Counted from the stretch's first letter, positions 32,426 to 41,699 are shown. The stretch is DNA of 64,000 bases from Saprospiraceae bacterium (GCA_020630735.1 JAHDIP010000001.1:1-64000), one strand, 5' to 3'. Program-made: numbers and translations. The notes: generated by a model from the letters alone, not told the origin.

Positions 32426-33316
32426 TTAAATCATATCAGCCAACATTACCAGTTTGATTGCATAGTCTCGATCATCTTTTTCGTCTAAAACCTTTTTGGC
32501 TAGTTTATGAAGTCCTGTTTTAGCATCTGGAGAAGCTAATAGTTGTTGTACATGCTCATCGTTTTCCTTCAGAGCATTTATATCTGCTGCTGCTGGCAAT
32601 CCTTTAAGACCAGCTAACTGTCCAATATTATTCCCTGTTAGCGTTTCGCTCTCTCTCACACTAGAAGGCAATTGGTCAAAGCCAATGCTAATATCCATTA
32701 CAGATTGCACTATCGTATGAATCGCCTGCCCACTCGCTCGCACATAATACGCTCTTCCCATACGCCCCATTAAGTCAATTTTATGTGGATCAATTCTATT
32801 ATTGTCATCTATTACATCTTCACTAATGTGCATACGTACAACATTACAAATAATCAAATGTCCAGCGCCGCCTTCATTACCTAAGGTAATTATTTGGCTT
32901 ACTTTACACTCCATGTGAACAGGAGATTCTTTAATCCTATATGGCTTAACTAAATCGGAGGCAACAGGCGTAAGACCTGATTTTTCAAATTCGCTAACAT
33001 CTGTAGGAAATGATATACTGGAGATCGCCATTTGTCTCACTATTGCATGATTGACAACATTGATAACAACTTCGCCTGTTTCTTCAATATTGTGTAAGGT
33101 ATCCTTCGTTGTATTATCAGCAACTCTTCTATTGGAAGAAAAAACGAGTATTGGAGGATTAGAACTAAAAGCATTGAAAAAACTATACGGCGCTATGTTC
33201 TGGTTACCCTCCTTATCTACTGTACTCGCAAATGCAATAGGACGAGGGGCTACAGAACCAAGCAAAAATTGGTGTAAATCTTTTGTAGGAGTTGTCTTTG
33301 GATCAATAACTATCAT
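32426..33316 (-). CDS. Flavin reductase-like protein (FMN-binding split barrel)
   Basis: A 296-aa protein of the flavin reductase-like family, which reduces FMN or FAD with NAD(P)H, often for a partner oxygenase. The FMN-binding segment includes GSVAPRPIAFASTVD, NIAPYSFFNAFSSNPP and FSSNRRVADNTTKDT; HIVICNV-type strand and GRMGRAYYVR follow. The C-terminal 80 residues are an extra helical part. Single gene; no oxygenase lies beside it. Confidence 0.88.
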   Translation of the reverse strand: MIVIDPKTTPTKDLHQFLLGSVAPRPIAFASTVDKEGNQNIAPYSFFNAFSSNPPILVFSSNRRVADNTTKDTLHNIEETGEVVINVVNHAIVRQMAISSISFPTDVSEFEKSGLTPVASDLVKPYRIKESPVHMECKVSQIITLGNEGGAGHLIICNVVRMHISEDVIDDNNRIDPHKIDLMGRMGRAYYVRASGQAIHTIVQSVMDISIGFDQLPSSVRESETLTGNNIGQLAGLKGLPAAADINALKENDEHVQQLLASPDAKTGLHKLAKKVLDEKDDRDYAIKLVMLADMI

Positions 33317-33678
33317 TGGTTGTTAATATTTTATAAAAAATAAAATAATTGAAGTTGATAAGAAAGACTCTTGAAATTATAAAATTTGGCTTTTTGAACT
33401 AATTGAGGCTTTTTTAGAGTTTCATAGCAGGGCTATAGAAAGAGAAAAAACGAAAAGTAGTACAAAAGACTTTTTTAGAAGTCAGTAAACCATTTTTATC
33501 AACTCCAGTAAATAGCCGCACAATTTACGAACTTATCTCTTTCTTATTCTTTTAATAAACGATATTTGTAGTGTTTTATACCAGTTTTCGGGTCATCATC
33601 GGTAGCTAAGGTTTGATTTTCAGGTACTTTGAACGTTTGACAATCCGAAAACCACTTTGGTTTCAGTATATAAAAACA
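33317..33678. other. Divergent intergenic region with family II repeat
   Basis: 362 nt between divergent genes. The right part is the family II repeat 33577-33670; the left part is AT-rich with no recognisable gene. The promoter of the thioredoxin-like gene must lie within or before the repeat. Confidence 0.5.
33577..33670 (+). repeat. Family II intergenic repeat, fullest copy
   Basis: It begins TATACCAGTTTTCGGGTCATC and ends CCACTTTGGTTTCAGTATA. The segments CAGTTTTCGGGTCATC and GACAATCCGAAAACCA are imperfect inverted repeats. It ends 8 nt before the start codon of the thioredoxin-like gene. Confidence 0.7.
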
Positions 33679-34227
33679 ATGAAAATGGGATCTAAATTTA
33701 CTTTTTCAAAAATACTAAATGTATTAATCGTACTCGGAGTACTTTTTGTAATAGGTCGATACCTTTACATGAAACCTAAATACATTCAAGGCGAAGTAGC
33801 GCCTAATTTTATCAACTATCTCCCTTCAGGTGATTCTATTCAGCTATCTGATTTTAAGGGGCAATTTGTTTTACTTGATTTTTGGGGAAGTTGGTGCCCT
33901 CCTTGCCGAGCCGAAAGTCCCGATTTAGTAGCACTCTATAAAAAGTTTCACGATGCAAAATTTAAGGATATCAGTAACTTTGAAATAATAAGTGTAGGTA
34001 TCGAAAAAAGTAAAAAAAGATGGTTAGCTGCTATAAAAAAAGATAATCTATATTGGCCTTATCATGTGTCCGAACTACAACGCCTGAAATCAAAAACAGC
34101 AAGGCTATATGGTGTCAATGAAATTCCGACAAAGTATCTCATAAACAAGGATGGGTACATCATAAGTGTCAATCCAACCTTTGAAGAACTGGACAAAATA
34201 CTGACAAAGCACCTAGAACACTTCTAA
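33679..34227 (+). CDS. TlpA-like membrane-anchored thioredoxin-fold protein
   Basis: A 182-aa protein with one N-terminal membrane helix (residues about 10-28) and a thioredoxin fold facing the periplasm. The redox-active CxxC is in GSWCPPCRAESP, and the cis-Pro region is VNEIPTKYLIN. TlpA/ResA-type proteins reduce disulfides in exported proteins or cytochromes. The frame is open from 33613, but that part lies inside a family II repeat, so the ATG at 33679 (MKMGSKFTF) is used. Not in an obvious cytochrome operon; grpE follows after 61 nt. Confidence 0.85.
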   Translation: MKMGSKFTFSKILNVLIVLGVLFVIGRYLYMKPKYIQGEVAPNFINYLPSGDSIQLSDFKGQFVLLDFWGSWCPPCRAESPDLVALYKKFHDAKFKDISNFEIISVGIEKSKKRWLAAIKKDNLYWPYHVSELQRLKSKTARLYGVNEIPTKYLINKDGYIISVNPTFEELDKILTKHLEHF

Positions 34228-34288
34228 AAACTGACATTTTGGCTTAAAAAATAGGATGGCAAACAAATTGATATTATAAAAATAAAAA

Positions 34289-34915
34289 ATGCTAAAAAAA
34301 ATAAAAGATATAATGAGCAAAAAACAGAAACCTGTAGAAGATGAAAATCTAGATACAGACAACACCTCTGTAACTCAAGAAGACTCAACTGCAACTAATG
34401 ATGCTGAGCAGCCTGAAAAAAAAGAGAAAAAGGGCAAAAAAATGTCCAAAACCGAAAAACTTCAAGCTGAAAATGAAGAATTAACCATCCAAGTAGCAGA
34501 GCTAAAGGACAAACACCTTCGCTTATTTGCAGAGTTTGACAACTTCAAAAAACGCAATGTCAAAGAAAAACTAGAAATGATGAGTTCTGCTGCAAGAGAC
34601 ACCTTGTCAGCTTTACTGCCAGTTTTAGACGATTTTGACAGAGCCAAGAAAAATGCTGAAGATGAAAGCAGCACAGAGCCTTTTAGCGAAGGCGTTATGC
34701 TTGTCTATAACAAACTGCATAATACCTTAAAAAATAAAGGACTTCAGCCAATGGAATCTACCGGAGAAGTATTCGACCCAGAACTCCATGAAGCCATTAC
34801 AGAGATTCCTGCTCCTACAGAAGATATGAAAGGGAAAGTCATCGATACCATCGAAACAGGCTACCTGCTCAATGATAAGATTATTCGCTACGCTAAAGTA
34901 GTTGTAGGCAAGTAA
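34289..34915 (+). CDS. grpE: Nucleotide exchange factor GrpE
   Basis: Releases ADP from DnaK in the Hsp70 cycle. The 208-aa protein has a charged, disordered N-terminus (Asp/Glu/Lys-rich, residues 1-55), a long dimerising helix (LRLFAEFDNFKKRNVKEK), and the C-terminal beta domain with NKGLQPMESTGEVFDPELHEA and ETGYLLNDKIIRYAKVVVG. A second ATG eight codons in (34313) is an alternative start. dnaJ follows 120 nt later, with a family I repeat in between; dnaK is not in the window. Confidence 0.93.
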   Translation: MLKKIKDIMSKKQKPVEDENLDTDNTSVTQEDSTATNDAEQPEKKEKKGKKMSKTEKLQAENEELTIQVAELKDKHLRLFAEFDNFKKRNVKEKLEMMSSAARDTLSALLPVLDDFDRAKKNAEDESSTEPFSEGVMLVYNKLHNTLKNKGLQPMESTGEVFDPELHEAITEIPAPTEDMKGKVIDTIETGYLLNDKIIRYAKVVVGK

Positions 34916-34923
34916 TTTTATTT

Positions 34924-34983
34924 AGTAATAGGTGAAAATAAGTTCCGTATTTTGACTCTGGAAGTTATTGTTTAACCATTACT
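34924..34983 (+). repeat. Family I MITE-like repeat, copy D (60 nt)
   Basis: An internally deleted form. Its left part AATAAGTTCCGTATTTTG and right part GGAAGTTATTGTTTAACC match the two ends of copy B, bounded by AGTAATA and ATTACT. It sits between grpE and dnaJ. Confidence 0.75.
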
Positions 34984-35035
34984 TATCTATTTTAATAACT
35001 AGTATAGCTACTATAGCTAACGCCAAATAATAATA

Positions 35036-36205
35036 ATGGCAAAAAGAGATTATTACGAAATTCTCGGTGTTCCTAAAACGGCTGACGATGCGACTATCAA
35101 AAAAGCGTATCGAAAAATCGCCATGAAATACCATCCTGACCGCAATCCTGACAATAAGGAAGCTGAGGAAAAATTTAAGGAAGCTGCAGAATCGTACGAA
35201 ATATTAAGTGATAAAGATAAACGTGCTCGTTATGACCGATTTGGTCATGCAGGTGTCGGCGGTAATTCTCGTGGAGGATTTAGCGGTGGCGGTATGACAA
35301 TGGAAGATATCTTTGCCCAATTTGGTGATATTTTTGGAGAAGGTGGAAGTCCTTTCGAATCATTTTTTGGTGGCGCTGGTGGCGGAAGAGGTGGAACTCG
35401 TAGAGCAAGAGGTCAACGGGGAACAAACTTACGCATAAAAGTAAAGTTGACTTTAGAAGAAATCGCAAATGGAGTTACCAAAAAAATCAAGGTAAAGAAA
35501 AAGACGCCTTGTACTACCTGTAGCGGATCTGGAGCAAAAGATAGTACTTCTGTTGCTACTTGCTCTACTTGTAAAGGCTCAGGTTATGTTCGTCAAGTAA
35601 AAAGTACTTTTTTAGGACAAATGCAAACGACAATAAATTGTCCGTCTTGTAGTGGTTCTGGTCAAATGATTACAGCAAAATGTTCAAGCTGTAGAGGTGA
35701 TGGAACTATTCAGGGAGAAGAGACAATAGAATTAGAAATTCCTGCAGGTGTAGAAGCTGGTATGCAGCTATCTATGAGGGGTAAAGGAAATGCAGGTGCT
35801 AAAGGAGGTGCCAATGGTGATTTGTTGATTAATATCGAAGAAGTACCGCACGACCATTTGCATAGAGATGGCATGAATGTTATCTACGAACTATACCTCA
35901 ATTTTGCAGATGCAGCTTTAGGAACATCTATAGAAATTCCAACTATTACAGGTCGAGCAAAAATGAAAATACCTCCTGGTACACAGTCAGGAAAAATTTT
36001 CAGAATGAAAGGAAAAGGGCTACCATCTGTTCAGAATTACGGTGTTGGTGATCAACTTATACAAGTTAATATTTGGACACCAAAAAAACTAAGCAGTAAA
36101 GATCGTTCTCTTCTTGAACAAATGAAAGAAATGCCTAGTTTTAATCCAGATCCAGGAAAATCGGATGGGGGATTTTTTGATCGAATGAAAGATTTTTTTG
36201 CTTAA
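35036..36205 (+). CDS. dnaJ: Chaperone protein DnaJ
   Basis: Hsp40 co-chaperone that delivers substrates to DnaK and stimulates its ATPase. The 389-aa protein has the J domain with KYHPDRNP, a Gly/Phe-rich linker (about 75-130) and the zinc domain with four repeats: [24 protein letters not shown] and CSSCRGDG (the last with Asp for Ser/Gly). The substrate-binding C-terminal domains follow. Co-directional with grpE; terminator 36224-36265 ends the unit. Confidence 0.96.
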   Translation: MAKRDYYEILGVPKTADDATIKKAYRKIAMKYHPDRNPDNKEAEEKFKEAAESYEILSDKDKRARYDRFGHAGVGGNSRGGFSGGGMTMEDIFAQFGDIFGEGGSPFESFFGGAGGGRGGTRRARGQRGTNLRIKVKLTLEEIANGVTKKIKVKKKTPCTTCSGSGAKDSTSVATCSTCKGSGYVRQVKSTFLGQMQTTINCPSCSGSGQMITAKCSSCRGDGTIQGEETIELEIPAGVEAGMQLSMRGKGNAGAKGGANGDLLINIEEVPHDHLHRDGMNVIYELYLNFADAALGTSIEIPTITGRAKMKIPPGTQSGKIFRMKGKGLPSVQNYGVGDQLIQVNIWTPKKLSSKDRSLLEQMKEMPSFNPDPGKSDGGFFDRMKDFFA

Positions 36206-36223
36206 CTAAAAATATTAATATCG

Positions 36224-36265
36224 AAAAAAGAGCTAATAGATTGCTAATCTATTAGCTCTTTTTTT
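36224..36265 (+). terminator. Intrinsic terminator after dnaJ
   Basis: Stem AAAAAAGAGCTAATAGATT with its complement, 3-nt loop, T-run; 18 nt after the dnaJ stop. Confidence 0.9.
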
Positions 36266-36290
36266 AATCGGTTTTAACATTACTTCTTAG

Positions 36291-36298
36291 TACTTTTG
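36291..36298 (+). promoter_or_regulatory. Promoter -7 element of gldH
   Basis: TACTTTTG matches TAnnTTTG, 22 nt before the gldH start. It follows the dnaJ terminator, so gldH is transcribed independently. No -33 TTG at the best spacing. Confidence 0.5.
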
Positions 36299-36320
36299 CG
36301 TATCACTTTTATTATCGCCT

Positions 36321-36794
36321 ATGAAAAATTTAATGCTGCTTTCTATTATCTTTTTTGTGTTATCTGGCTGTGGTCCTAATTATATTTTTGATCAAAAAAA
36401 AGATATTCAAGATTTAGCTTGGAGTTATAATGATACCTTGAACTTTGAAATTGATATTCAAGATACTTTAAAAATTTACAATCTGTATTTAGATATTGAA
36501 CATAGTATCGATTATCCTTTCCAAAACATCTATACCCAAATTTATACTCAATTCCCATCAGGAAAACGAATCAAAGAACGGTTACCTATCGATTTTTCGG
36601 AAAAATCAGGAAAATGGATTGGAGATTGTAGCAATGATATTTGTACCCTCCGAGTAAATATTCAAAAAGGAGCTTTCTTTAATGCTCTTGGTAAGCATAA
36701 GATTACAGTAGAACAATTTATGAGAGACAATCCTTTAAAAGGCATAAAAAGTATTGCTCTTCGAATAGAAGAAACATCTAACAAAAGACAATAG
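36321..36794 (+). CDS. gldH: Gliding motility lipoprotein GldH
   Basis: Lipoprotein associated with gliding motility and the type IX secretion system of Bacteroidota. The 157-aa protein has a lipoprotein signal with lipobox LSGC (Cys17). The GldH pattern follows: LAWSYNDTLNFEIDIQD, then YNLYLDIEHSIDYPFQN, GKWIGD, and near the end RDNPLKGIKSIALRIE. The cell need not glide; GldH is also found in non-gliding species with T9SS. PorZ and a T9SS cargo protein elsewhere in the window support an active system. Confidence 0.85.
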   Translation: MKNLMLLSIIFFVLSGCGPNYIFDQKKDIQDLAWSYNDTLNFEIDIQDTLKIYNLYLDIEHSIDYPFQNIYTQIYTQFPSGKRIKERLPIDFSEKSGKWIGDCSNDICTLRVNIQKGAFFNALGKHKITVEQFMRDNPLKGIKSIALRIEETSNKRQ

Positions 36795-36862
36795 ACATGG
36801 CAATATTTTGTTAAAGAGCCTTTCCCAAAAAAAAAATGTAATTTTATAGCCCTCATTCTTAG

Positions 36863-36886
36863 CAAAAGATAATTAATTATCTTTTG
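36863..36886 (+). terminator. Palindromic hairpin after gldH
   Basis: A perfect 24-nt palindrome (CAAAAGATAATT and its complement) with T-rich 3' flank, 68 nt after gldH; weak but likely terminator. Confidence 0.5.
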
Positions 36887-36965
36887 TTAATCTTTAATAC
36901 GCTATAAACCTTATAACTTTTATCATCAATAATAAATATGTTTTTTCATTCAAATATTTTGCCTT

Positions 36966-38687
36966 ATGAATAAATACAAATGGTTATCCCATGCTTTTGT
37001 TGCCCTTATTTTGATGTGGACAACAAATCTACATGCTCAATCAACTTTCCAAGAAGTTTATAATATCATACAAACCAAATGTACAGGTTGCCATGGAGGT
37101 GACTCTCCTCAAGGAAATCTCGATTTAGACCTTTCAGAAGCGGGTGTATATAATGCTTTAGTAGGTACAAATCCAACCAATCCATCGGCTTTAAGTAAAG
37201 GCTACAAACTGGCTGACCCTGGTTATCCAGAACGCAGTTATCTTTTGCACAAATTGGCTACAGCTGATTGGGATAATAGTTTTTCGTTAGAAGTAGCTGA
37301 TGGTAATACAATGCCTCCATCTCCACTTCCTGCATTAAGTGAAGTAGAAATAGAACTTTTCCGACAATGGATTATGTTTGGTACTCCTCAATCAGGTACC
37401 GTTGTAGATCGTTCTGTTTTGGAAGACTATTATGAAAATGGTTTAGCTTTACCTGGTGTCACTGCACCACCTGCACCAGACCCATCGGAAGGCATTCAGA
37501 TACGTTTAGGTCCTATTTTTTTAGCACCTTTACAGGAAGAAGAATACTTTAAAAAACACTTACTTGATTTTGGTGAAAATGTGGAAGTAACTAAAACATC
37601 TGTAGATTTTAATGACGAATCGCACCACTTTATCTTATACCAATTGAGTAATGGTAATGCGCAAAGTTATGCTGAAGGTCTTCGGAATATAGATAGTGGT
37701 GAATTTTCCATGACTAGTAATTCTTCGATAGGTGTTTGGCAAAACAGTGATGAGTTTCGACTACCAGAAGGAGCTGCTTACAAATGGCCACAAGGCACTC
37801 ATCTGGATCTAAATTTTCATGTTAAAAATTATAGTCCTGAAGGCGTATTAGCTTGTGATGCTTATATCAATATTAATACTCAAGAGGATGGGATTGCAGA
37901 ACAAGAAATGTTTTCTGTTATCATACCTATCAATTTGTTTGAGACCTTTTTAGGAGAACCTATTGGGAATGGCTTAGTCATTCCAAACGATGGAGAAGAA
38001 CATGTATTTAGCGATCTTTTTGCAGTACCTCCAGTACCTGGTATTCCTTTTCCTTCAGGTGATTGGTATCTCTGGCAACTCTCATCTCATACGCATGCTC
38101 GAGGAATCGATTATGATATTTATATCTCCGATGGCGGCGAACCTGGTGAGCAAATCTATGAAGGCTTTTACAATTTCAACTATACCTTCAACCAAGGTTT
38201 TTTTGATTGGGAGCATCCAGCGATCCGATATTTTGAACCTTTAAAGAAAGTAGATATGTCTCTAGGTGGAGGATTAATACAAGAAGCTACCTATATAAAT
38301 GATGGTCCAGAACCTCTTGAGTGGGGCTATACAACCGACGATGAAATGATGCTAATGACTATTCAATTCACTGCTGGTCCATTATCCTCTTCTACTCCTG
38401 TTGTAGAAACGGCAAGTACTGATTTTTCTTTCACTGCTTCCCCTAATCCGTATCAAGGACATACAAGTATATCGTATCAACTAAACGAAAAAGCACAAGT
38501 GAGTTTAGAGGTTTTTAACGTATTAGGTGAACGAGTTCAGTTATTAGTTGATGAAAAACAAGCTGCTGGAAAATATCAGCAAACATTCAGTGCTGAAGCA
38601 TTGGGTTTACCAGCTGGAATGTATCTAGTAAACCTTACTATTGATGGTCAAAAGATCAGTAAAAAGATAATCGAAATGAATAACTAA
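36966..38687 (+). CDS. Secreted haem c / PHM-like copper monooxygenase fusion with T9SS tail
   Basis: A 573-aa exported protein in three parts. After a signal peptide (1-24) comes a c-type haem site CTGCH (39-43) in a short cytochrome-like domain of about 120 residues. Residues about 175-470 resemble copper type II ascorbate-dependent monooxygenases (PHM/DBM family). His220-His221 (SHHFILY) and His285 (NFHVKN) fit the first copper site. HTH at 375-377 and Met461 in DDEM fit the second. The C-terminal 85 residues are a T9SS type A sorting domain (SPNPYQGHTSISYQL, FNVLGERV, LPAGMYLVNL). Substrate unknown. Single gene ended by hairpin 38716-38754. Confidence 0.8.
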   Translation: MNKYKWLSHAFVALILMWTTNLHAQSTFQEVYNIIQTKCTGCHGGDSPQGNLDLDLSEAGVYNALVGTNPTNPSALSKGYKLADPGYPERSYLLHKLATADWDNSFSLEVADGNTMPPSPLPALSEVEIELFRQWIMFGTPQSGTVVDRSVLEDYYENGLALPGVTAPPAPDPSEGIQIRLGPIFLAPLQEEEYFKKHLLDFGENVEVTKTSVDFNDESHHFILYQLSNGNAQSYAEGLRNIDSGEFSMTSNSSIGVWQNSDEFRLPEGAAYKWPQGTHLDLNFHVKNYSPEGVLACDAYININTQEDGIAEQEMFSVIIPINLFETFLGEPIGNGLVIPNDGEEHVFSDLFAVPPVPGIPFPSGDWYLWQLSSHTHARGIDYDIYISDGGEPGEQIYEGFYNFNYTFNQGFFDWEHPAIRYFEPLKKVDMSLGGGLIQEATYINDGPEPLEWGYTTDDEMMLMTIQFTAGPLSSSTPVVETASTDFSFTASPNPYQGHTSISYQLNEKAQVSLEVFNVLGERVQLLVDEKQAAGKYQQTFSAEALGLPAGMYLVNLTIDGQKISKKIIEMNN

Positions 38688-38715
38688 TAGAATTAAGTTT
38701 CATAACTTCCTTCAG

Positions 38716-38754
38716 AATACCACGGTACAATTTCTAGTTTTGTATCGTGGTATT
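38716..38754 (+). terminator. Intrinsic terminator
   Basis: Stem AATACCACGGTACAA/TTGTATCGTGGTATT (one wobble pair), loop of 9 nt, T-rich 3' side, 29 nt after the oxidase gene. Confidence 0.7.
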
Positions 38755-38993
38755 TCCATTTTAATTTACTTATAAGTACTTCCAAACAAATATTTCTCTT
38801 CCTAGGAATCAATATTTGCACTTTATTTATTGATATTCAGCGTTTTTTGAACATAAATCTTTCCTTTTTACATAAATTTTGTTTTCTTTTGTGTTCGGTA
38901 TGCGTCTAAATGAAGGAATACTGATTTTTTATTTACTAAAATAGGAGAAAACGTAAAGGGTTGAAGAAATAAAACCCTATCTTCCTTTTCATA

Positions 38994-39142
38994 AGTAACA
39001 GGTCAAAAGTAAGTCCGTCATTTTGAAATAGAGATTTTGTTTCTATCAAAATAGCAAAAAACTAATAAGTTTTAAGGCTTTTTGAGAAAATATAGGAATA
39101 AGATCATAAGCAAAATGTGTTAGTTATTATTTGACCCTTACT
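38994..39142 (+). repeat. Family I MITE-like repeat, copy E (149 nt)
   Basis: The ends match (AGTAACAGGTCAAAAGTAAG left; TTAGTTATTATTTGACC-CTTACT right), while the interior differs from copies A and B. It ends 27 nt before the mreB start codon. Confidence 0.65.
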
Positions 39143-39169
39143 AAACTATAAATAGAGAGGCATTAATTA

Positions 39170-40201
39170 ATGAAACTATTTAACTTCTTTACACAAGAGA
39201 TAGCTATAGATTTAGGTACAGCAAATACGCTGATTATTCAAGATGGTGTAATCGTCATTGATGAACCTTCTATTGTTGCCATTGACCGACGGACAGGCGA
39301 AACGATTGCTGTAGGTAACAAGGCAATGCAAATGCACGAAAAAACACATGAAAATATAAAAACCATTCGTCCACTAAAAGATGGAGTGATTGCTGATTTT
39401 CAAGCTGCAGAAAGTATGATAGAAGGGCTAATCAATATGACTGGAAGCAGACGTAAGTTTTTCACACATATGAAAATGGTTATTTGTATCCCTTCTGGTA
39501 TTACTGAAGTAGAAAAAAGAGCCGTTTTTGACTCTGCTGATCACGTAGACTCCAAAGAAACCTATTTGATTCATGAACCAATGGCCGCAGCATTAGGTAT
39601 TGGTTTGGACGTAGAAGAACCAATTGGTAATATGATCATTGATATAGGTGGTGGAACAACAGAGATTGCAGTTATCGCTCTTTCTGGTATTGTATGCGAC
39701 CAATCGATCCGAACAGCAGGTGATGAGTTTACGATGGATATCATGAACTACATGAAACGTCAGCACAATATATTGATTGGTGAACGTACAGCTGAGCAAA
39801 TTAAAATACACGTAGGTTCTGCTTTGCATGAATTAGAAAATCCTCCAGAAGATTACGCTGTAAATGGCCGTGATTTGATGACTGGTATTCCAAAACAAAT
39901 TTCAGTTTCTTATGTAGAGATAGCTCATGCACTTGATAAGTCTATTTCTAAAGTAGAAGAAGCGATCTTAAAAGCACTAGAGACAACTCCTCCTGAGTTG
40001 GCATCTGATATATACAAAACTGGACTTTATCTTACAGGTGGAGGTGCCTTACTAAGGGGGCTTGATTACAGAATTCAACAAAAAACGAAATTACCTGTTC
40101 ATATTGCTGAAGATCCTTTAAGAGCTGTAGTAAGAGGAACGGGTATAGCCCTAAAAAATACAGATACATTTTCATTCTTAATTGATAGAAAGAGTGTTTA
40201 A
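39170..40201 (+). CDS. mreB: Rod shape-determining protein MreB
   Basis: Actin-like protein that forms membrane-bound filaments guiding lateral cell-wall synthesis. The 343-aa protein has the phosphate 1 motif IDLGTANTLI, phosphate 2 IIDIGGGTTEIAVI and adenosine motif LYLTGGGALLRG. It heads mreB-mreC-mreD-mrdA. A family I repeat ends 27 nt upstream of its start. Confidence 0.96.
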   Translation: MKLFNFFTQEIAIDLGTANTLIIQDGVIVIDEPSIVAIDRRTGETIAVGNKAMQMHEKTHENIKTIRPLKDGVIADFQAAESMIEGLINMTGSRRKFFTHMKMVICIPSGITEVEKRAVFDSADHVDSKETYLIHEPMAAALGIGLDVEEPIGNMIIDIGGGTTEIAVIALSGIVCDQSIRTAGDEFTMDIMNYMKRQHNILIGERTAEQIKIHVGSALHELENPPEDYAVNGRDLMTGIPKQISVSYVEIAHALDKSISKVEEAILKALETTPPELASDIYKTGLYLTGGGALLRGLDYRIQQKTKLPVHIAEDPLRAVVRGTGIALKNTDTFSFLIDRKSV

Positions 40202-40346
40202 TTTGCCACATTTTTATTGAGAAACTAAATTCATCAATTTTTTTTCCGATCTTTAAAGACTGCTTTGAAATGCCCGTCATCAAATCGTCGACCATTATTC
40301 AAAACAGTTTTTTATCATTCACTAAAGCAGGAAGTGCTTAAATGCT

Positions 40347-41177
40347 ATGCAAAATCTGATTTTATTATTTGTCAGGCATGGAGGCCTTATTCTTTTTATC
40401 CTACTTGAAAGTCTTTGTATGTACTTAGTGGTACAATACAATCAGAAACAAAATAGCATTTACTTTAGCTCCACCAACGTTTTATCGGGCACTCTTCACA
40501 ACCAATACGATGATTTTGTACAATATCTCTACCTTGCTAATGTAGCCGATAGCCTTGCTAATGAAAATGCAAAACTTTATGAGCAACTCGACGATGCAAA
40601 ATTCAATCGTTCTATTTGGAGGGATACCCTTAGAGCAGATACACTAGAACCACAATATATTTTTCAATCTGCCACCGTTATTAACAATTCCATCAACAAA
40701 TACCACAATCATATTACTATAGATCGAGGTAAAAATCACGGTATCCGACCAAGTATGGGCGTCATTAATGACGATGGAATTGTAGGTATTGTAAAAAGTA
40801 CTTCAGGCAATTACTCACTGGTCATGTCTGTACTACACAATCAAACCCGAATAAGTGCCGCAATAAAAAGAAACAATTATTTTGGTTCATTAGTATGGAA
40901 AGGAAGCGATCCTAAGCATGTCAACCTTAATGATGTACCCAAACACGCAGACTTAATAATTGGCGATACCATACAAACGAGTTCTTACTCTGCTGTTTTT
41001 CCGAAAGGTATTATGATTGGAAAAATAGATACTTTTTGGATTGAGCCTGGTAGTAATTTTTATTCTATAGACGTAAAATTAAGTAACAACCTTAGCAATT
41101 TACGCTATGTATATGTAGTCGAAAATATAATGAAAGGAGAGCAGCTAGAATTAGAGGAGGAGGTTCAAGATGAATAG
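40347..41177 (+). CDS. mreC: Rod shape-determining protein MreC
   Basis: A 276-aa bitopic protein that links MreB to the periplasmic wall-synthesis enzymes. One membrane helix (residues about 9-28), a short coiled coil (about 70-90), then the beta domain with TIDRGKNHGIRPSMGVINDDGIVG, here seen as DRGKNHGI and GVINDDGIVGIV. Later motifs are RISAAIKRN and FPKGIMIGKI. It overlaps mreD by 8 nt, showing translational coupling. Confidence 0.92.
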   Translation: MQNLILLFVRHGGLILFILLESLCMYLVVQYNQKQNSIYFSSTNVLSGTLHNQYDDFVQYLYLANVADSLANENAKLYEQLDDAKFNRSIWRDTLRADTLEPQYIFQSATVINNSINKYHNHITIDRGKNHGIRPSMGVINDDGIVGIVKSTSGNYSLVMSVLHNQTRISAAIKRNNYFGSLVWKGSDPKHVNLNDVPKHADLIIGDTIQTSSYSAVFPKGIMIGKIDTFWIEPGSNFYSIDVKLSNNLSNLRYVYVVENIMKGEQLELEEEVQDE

Positions 41178-41691
41178 TACTATTTTTAAAAATATAGTAC
41201 GGTTTGTATTATTGGTTTTAGTACAGGTTCTTGTATTTAGCCGTATCAATATTGGAGGCGATAATTTTAATTATGCTCAGGTATTTATTTATCCGATTTT
41301 CATAATGCTCTTGCCCATTCGAACCCTACATACCGTTAGTATTTTACTTGGTTTTTTACTTGGCTTTACTATAGATATTTTTTACAACTCTTTAGGAGTT
41401 CATGCAAGTGCCTGTGTTTTTATGGCATTTATTCGTCCATATGTATTAAGTGCTTTGGAACCAAGAGGAGGTTATAATGTTAATCTTAGTCCCACGAAAT
41501 CACACTTTGGTTTTCCTTGGTTTGCTATTTATTCTGGGATATTATTATTTGCTCACCTCTTTTTTTACTTCTCTGTAGAAGCCTTTACCTTTTATTATTT
41601 TTGGGAAATCATGCTACGTACTATACTTAGCTTTTTTATATCAGCGTTTTTTGTTATAATGTATCAATATTTATTTGATCCTAGAGAATAA
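41170..41691 (+). CDS. mreD: Rod shape-determining protein MreD-like
   Basis: A 173-aa integral membrane protein with about five hydrophobic helices. Its position directly between mreC (overlap of 8 nt) and the PBP2 gene (8-nt gap) identifies it as MreD, whose sequence is poorly conserved. The phrase LGFTIDIFYNSLGVHASACVF carries the family pattern GxxxDxxxxxxLGxHA. It works in the elongasome with MreC and PBP2. Confidence 0.85.
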   Translation: MNSTIFKNIVRFVLLVLVQVLVFSRINIGGDNFNYAQVFIYPIFIMLLPIRTLHTVSILLGFLLGFTIDIFYNSLGVHASACVFMAFIRPYVLSALEPRGGYNVNLSPTKSHFGFPWFAIYSGILLFAHLFFYFSVEAFTFYYFWEIMLRTILSFFISAFFVIMYQYLFDPRE

Positions 41692-41699
41692 TAGCCATA

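Larger units (their letters stand above)
38688..39169. other. Intergenic region before mreB with terminator and family I repeat
   Basis: Contains the hairpin 38716-38754 and the family I copy E at 38994-39142. The rest is AT-rich without genes. The mreB promoter must be here; no exact TAnnTTTG was found near the start, and the repeat's right end (TTATTATTTGACC) lies just upstream. Confidence 0.5.

Noticed and set aside
33613-33678. 22-codon extension of the thioredoxin-like gene
   Set aside because: It is the sequence of a family II repeat read through; the ATG at 33679 gives a normal membrane-anchored start.
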